A stretch of DNA of 64,000 bases from Mercenaria mercenaria (Eukaryota > Mollusca > Bivalvia > Venerida > Veneridae). The notes beneath the pieces were generated by a model. It did no database searches and had not been told where the DNA came from. It saw only the letters and a list, made by a program, of their open reading frames with translations. A program made the translations under genes and the position numbers. Positions 59,795 to 64,000 of this stretch are shown here, piece after piece. The DNA is taken from contig NC_069377.1 in the NCBI RefSeq assembly GCF_021730395.1, positions 46,268,501 through 46,332,500 on the forward strand, written 5' to 3'. How positions within the stretch are numbered: the stretch's first letter is position 1; each line of letters starts with the position of its first letter.

Positions 59795-60121
59795 CTTATC
59801 AGAGAATAAAAATACAACTTAATAGTTTATTGATAGAACTGTTGATAGTTTATCTTACACAAATATTAAAATGAACTTTAAAATGTACTACATGTACAAA
59901 CATATTTTCTATTAAACAGTACACCGTAACTAAAATGGCAATTTCCTCAAAAACTGAATACTTTTTCAATCTTTTGAAAAAGTTCATACAGAATATCCAA
60001 ATAAAACATTTAGAGCATTTTAAGGACCTATTCCTTGTTTTCAAGGACCATTTTTCTCTCTTTATTTCCAGTGTTTATATATTTCCCTCCTCTGTCTGAA
60101 AAATAGGGGTGATTTTTCAAA
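59795..60121. other. KMT5 intron, no other gene seen
   Basis: This is the intron upstream of the 59634-59794 exon. It continues to the window edge, at least 4.2 kb. The 64-aa frame at 59850-60044 has no support. Confidence 0.5.
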
Positions 60122-62400
60122 AACAAGAGGGCCATGATGGCCCTATATCGCTCGCCCGAGTTAAGTTGCTTGATTGAACAAATTTCTTTGCTGAAGCTTC
60201 AAAAACAAGAAAGTAGGTCAGTAGGTCATATTCATGGTCACTGAAAATCAGTTTTAAGATTAGTGTGCAAAACTGTACATGTCATCCAAATTTCAAGACT
60301 GATCTTATAAAAACAAGAAGGTGAGGTCAGTAGGTCACATTCATGTCATGAAAGTCAGTTTTAAGATCATTGTGCAAAACTGTGCATGTCATCCAAATTT
60401 CAAGGCTGTATCTTAAAAAACAAGAGGACCATGATGGTCCTGAATCGCTCAACAGTTCCCACATGACCAAGTTTGTGTAAGACTGTTTTTTTATATTTGA
60501 CATAGTGACCTAGTTTATTGAGCTCATGTGCCCAGTATTGAACTTGACCAGAATTGTCAAGATAAAATTTCTGACCATTTTCGTGAAGATCTATTGAAAA
60601 TATCGCTCTCATAAGAGTCACAAGGTTTATCTATTATTTGACCTATTGACCTGTTTTTGAAGGTACGGACCCTGTTTTGAATTTTACCTAGATATCCAAG
60701 GTGAACATTCTACTAATTTTCATGAGAATCTCATGAAAAATATGCCCTCTAAAGAGGTCACAAGTTTTACTATTTTTATAACTACTGGCCTATGTTTTTG
60801 ACCACACTGAAGTTTCAAAACTGACCCAGATATCATCAGGTAACATTCAGATCAATTACATGAATTCCATTGAAAAAATGGCCTCTAGAGAGTCAAAAAT
60901 TTTCTAATTTAAGAACCTATGACCAGTTTTTGACCCGTTTGACCCAGTTTCAAACCTGTCCTGGATATCATCAAGATGAACATTCAGACCAACTTTCATA
61001 CAGATCCCATGAAAAGTATGGCCTCTAGAGAGGTCACAAGGTTTTTCTATTTTAAGACTACTGACCTAGTTTTTGATCTCTGTTGACCATTTCAAACCTG
61101 ACCTTTATAATCAATACAAAGATAGACATTCAGACCACTTTCATACAGATCCCAATGAAAAATATGGCCTCTAGTGAGGTCAACAATGGTTGTTATCTTT
61201 TATGACTATGACTACTTTTGGATGGCACGTGACCCAGTTCTTCAAACCTGACCTAGATATCATCAAGATGAACATTGACCAATATTTTAGGGAGATCCAT
61301 CCAAAATTTATAGGCTCTAGAGAGGTCACAAGTTTTTCTATTTTTAGACCTACTGACCTAGATTTTGACCTAGCAACATGACCCTGTTTTTAACCTGACC
61401 ATATATTCATCAAGATGAACATTCAGACCAACTTTCATACAGATACCCATGAAAAATTATGCCCTAGAGAGGTCACAAGTTTTTCTATTATTTGACCTAT
61501 GACCTAGTTTTTGATGGCACGGTGATCCAGTTTCGAACTTGACCTAGAAATAAAAAAGATGAACATTCAGACTAACTTTCATAAGGTCCCATGAAAATAA
61601 TGGCCTCAGGAGTTCAAAAGGGTTTTTCTATTATTTGACATACTGACCTAGTTTTTGATGGCACGTGACCCACTTTCGAACCTGACTAGATACATCAAGG
61701 TGAACTTCTGACCATCTTCATGAAGATCTCATAAATAATGGCCTCTAGAGAGGTCACAAGGTTTTTTATTTTTAGACCTATGACCTAGTTTTTGATCGCA
61801 CGTGACCCAGTTTCGAACCTGACCTAGAAATAGATACATCAAGGTTGAACATTCTGACCAATTTTTATGAGATCCATTCGAACGTATGGCTCTAGAGAGG
61901 TCACAAGGTTTTCTATTATAGACCTACTGACCTAGTTTTTACCGCACGTGACAGGTTTCGAACTTGGACTAGATATCATCAAGATGAACTTTCAGACCAA
62001 ACTTTCATACAGATTCATAAAAATTATGGCCTTAGAAGGTCAACAAGTTTTCTATTATTTCACTGACCTATTTTTGAGGCCACGTGACCAGTTTCGAACT
62101 TGACCTAGATATCATCAAGGTGAACATTTGACCAATTTCATGAAGATCTTGTGAAATTATGGCCTTAAGAGGTACACAAGGTTTTCTATTTTTAGCCCTA
62201 GACCTAGTTTTTGATCGCACGTGACCCATTTCGAACTTGACCTAGATATTATCAAGGGAACATTCTGACCAATTTTCATAAGATCCCATGAAAAAATGTG
62301 ACTCTAAGTGGTCACAAGCAAAGTTTACGCACGCGCATCACGCACGGACGACGAGGACGCCTGGTGATCACAAAAGCTCACTTGTCTGTGACAGTGAGCT
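60122..62400 (+). mobile_element. E-class hairpin-bounded element, with doubled head
   Basis: AACAAGAG (60122-60129) is followed by a perfect hairpin GGGCCATGATGGCCC (60129-60143) and TATATCGCTCGCCCGAG. A second head with GGACCATGATGGTCC lies at 60426-60440. About 13 units of 135-150 bp follow, keyed by GGCCTCTAGAGAGGTCACAA and TGACCTAGTTTTTGAT. The end has CGCACGGACGACGAGGACGC then the hairpin AGCTCAC/GTGAGCT (62375-62400). It is non-coding and lies within the KMT5 intron. Confidence 0.8.
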
Positions 62401-63375
62401 AACAAGAAAGTAGGTCAGTAGGTCAAGGTCACAGTCGCCTGACCCTTATCACTTGGGGTCATCAGGTAAATATAATCAAACAGTCTAGGAAATATGATCT
62501 GATAATTTTTGAAGTATTTTTTCCTATTTAACTCATATATTAAGTGACTCCTGGGGCAGGGCCCCTTTTCACCCCAGAGGCATAATTCTAACAATCTAGT
62601 TAGAGATCAACTAGGCAATGATACATACAAAATATCAAAGGCATAGGCCTTGAACTTTCAAACAAGAAGATTTTTAAAGTTTTTTCCTATATAAGTCTAT
62701 GTAAAACGTGGGACCCCCAGGGCAAGGCCTCTTTCGCCCTAGGGGCATAATTTGAACCATTTTGGTAGTAGACCACTAGGCAATGCAACATACCAAATAT
62801 CAAAAGCATAGGCCTCGCAGTTTCAGTCAAGAAGATTTTTAAAGTTTTTTCCAATATATGTCTATGTAAAACTAGGGAACCCCATGGCAGGGCCTCTTTT
62901 CACCCCAGGGGAATAATTTTAACAATCTTTGTAGAGGCCCACTATATGATGTTACATACCAAATATCAAAGCCCTAGGCCCTTTTGTTTTTGACAAGAAG
63001 ATTTTCAAAGTTTTTCCCTATATAAGTCTATAGAAACAATGTGACCCCCAGGGCGGGGCCATATTATATCCTAGGGGCATAATTTGAATAATCTTTGTAG
63101 AGGCCCACTAGATGATGCTACATACTAAATATCAAAGCCCTAGGCCTTATGGTTTCAGACAAGAAGATTTTGAAAGTTTTTCCCTATATAAGTCTATATA
63201 AACCATATGACCCCCGGGGTGGGGCCATATTTGACCCTAGGGGGATAATTTGAACAATCCTGGTAGAGGCCCACTAGATGATGCTATATACCAAATATCA
63301 AAGCCCTAGGCCTTGTGGTTTTGGATGAAGATTTTTGAAGTTTTGTATAGAATTCAATTCTTTGAACAATTTTTA
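62401..63375 (+). repeat. J-class tandem array of about 165 bp units
   Basis: Starts AACAAGAAAG directly after the previous element. Units are keyed by GACCCCCAGGGCGGGGCC, GGGGCATAATTTGAA, AGGCCCACTAGATGATGC and CAAATATCAAAGCCCTAGGC, near 62551, 62713, 62887, 63050 and 63215. It is non-coding. Confidence 0.75.
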
Positions 63376-64000
63376 CACAAGAGGGTCATGATGACCCTGG
63401 ATCGCTCACCAGAGTAATATGAGCTACATGTTTCAAATGTCAAACTGATGATTTTTAAAAAACATTTGGAAGATTTTCTGATGTACAATCAAGTAACCCC
63501 TGGGGCGGGGCCAAGTTTACCCCGGGGGTCATGAATGGAACAAAGTTTGTAGAAGTCTACTAGGCAATGTAACATATCAAATATCTAAAATCTAGGCCTT
63601 CTGGTTTATTTTTAGCAAATTTATGAAGATTTCCCTACAAACAATCAAGTAACCCCTGGGGCTGAGTCAATTTGACCCTGGGGGGTCAAGATTTGAACAA
63701 CTTTTGTAGAGGTCCACTAGGCAATGCTACATGTCAAATATCTAAGCTCTAGGCCTTCTGGATTATTTTTAGAAAATTTTGAAGATTTTTCTATGTACAA
63801 TCAAGTAACCCCATGGGGCGGGGTCATGACTTGAACAAATTTTGTAGAAGTCTACTAGGCAATGCTACATGTCAAATATCTAAGATCTAGGCCTTCTGGT
63901 TTATTTTTAGAATTTTTTTGAAGATTTTCCTATGTAAAATCAAGTGACCCCTGGGGCAGGGTCAATTTTGACCCCGGGGTCATGATTTGAACAAATTTTG
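63376..64000 (+). mobile_element. J-class array with its own E-like head, running off the window
   Basis: The head ACAAGAGGGTCATGATGACC (hairpin GGGTCATGATGACCC, 63383-63397) and TGGATCGCTCACCAGAG are followed by units of the same 165-bp type near 63497, 63657, 63811 (shortened) and 63953. It is truncated by the window end. Confidence 0.75.

Overview
This is animal nuclear DNA, most likely from a marine bivalve and probably a venerid-type clam (moderate confidence, from the repeat families and the gene set). It is AT-rich. Its genes have short exons with GT/AG introns. Much of the space is filled by palindromic MITEs, tRNA-derived SINEs, LINE remnants and non-coding elements made of 100-180 bp tandem units. 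Five host genes can be supported, four of them apparently with complete coding sequence. I saw no LTR or other virus-derived element.

Layout. (1) 4.7-11.1 kb, plus strand: an eight-exon type II membrane sulfotransferase of the CHST15 family, 583 aa. (2) 11.1-20.1 kb: no gene, only stacked repeat elements. (3) 20.1-31.7 kb, minus strand: ribosomal protein eS26 (RpS26), 121 aa. Its first coding exon is only the ATG behind a 5'TOP tract, and its introns are crowded with nested transposons, including a 2.85 kb Mutator-like element. (4) 32.2-38.8 kb: a SINE, a decayed LINE and a tandem-repeat element. (5) 39.2-47.3 kb: two divergently transcribed, intron-containing genes, PDX2 (glutaminase subunit, minus strand) and PDX1 (synthase subunit, plus strand). 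Together they encode pyridoxal 5'-phosphate synthase, the DXP-independent de novo vitamin B6 pathway. All catalytic residues that can be checked are present. (6) 47.3-56.7 kb: no gene, repeats only. (7) 56.8-59.8 kb, minus strand: the last two coding exons of a Suv4-20/KMT5B-type histone H4K20 methyltransferase; its SET-domain exons lie past the right edge. (8) 59.8-64 kb: tandem-repeat elements inside that gene's intron.

The most notable feature is the PDX1/PDX2 pair. Most animals must eat vitamin B6, yet here the whole two-subunit enzyme sits head-to-head with about 1.03 kb between start codons, the arrangement known from yeast SNZ/SNO. Introns, and clam-type MITE and SINE insertions in and next to the genes, argue against bacterial contamination. 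PDX2 should release ammonia from glutamine and channel it to PDX1, which condenses it with ribose 5-phosphate and glyceraldehyde 3-phosphate to give PLP. The second notable pattern is that several unrelated-looking tandem-repeat elements share one terminal grammar: AACAAGAG followed by a short hairpin whose stem shows compensatory changes, then an array, then an end of the form GAGCTAAAA.
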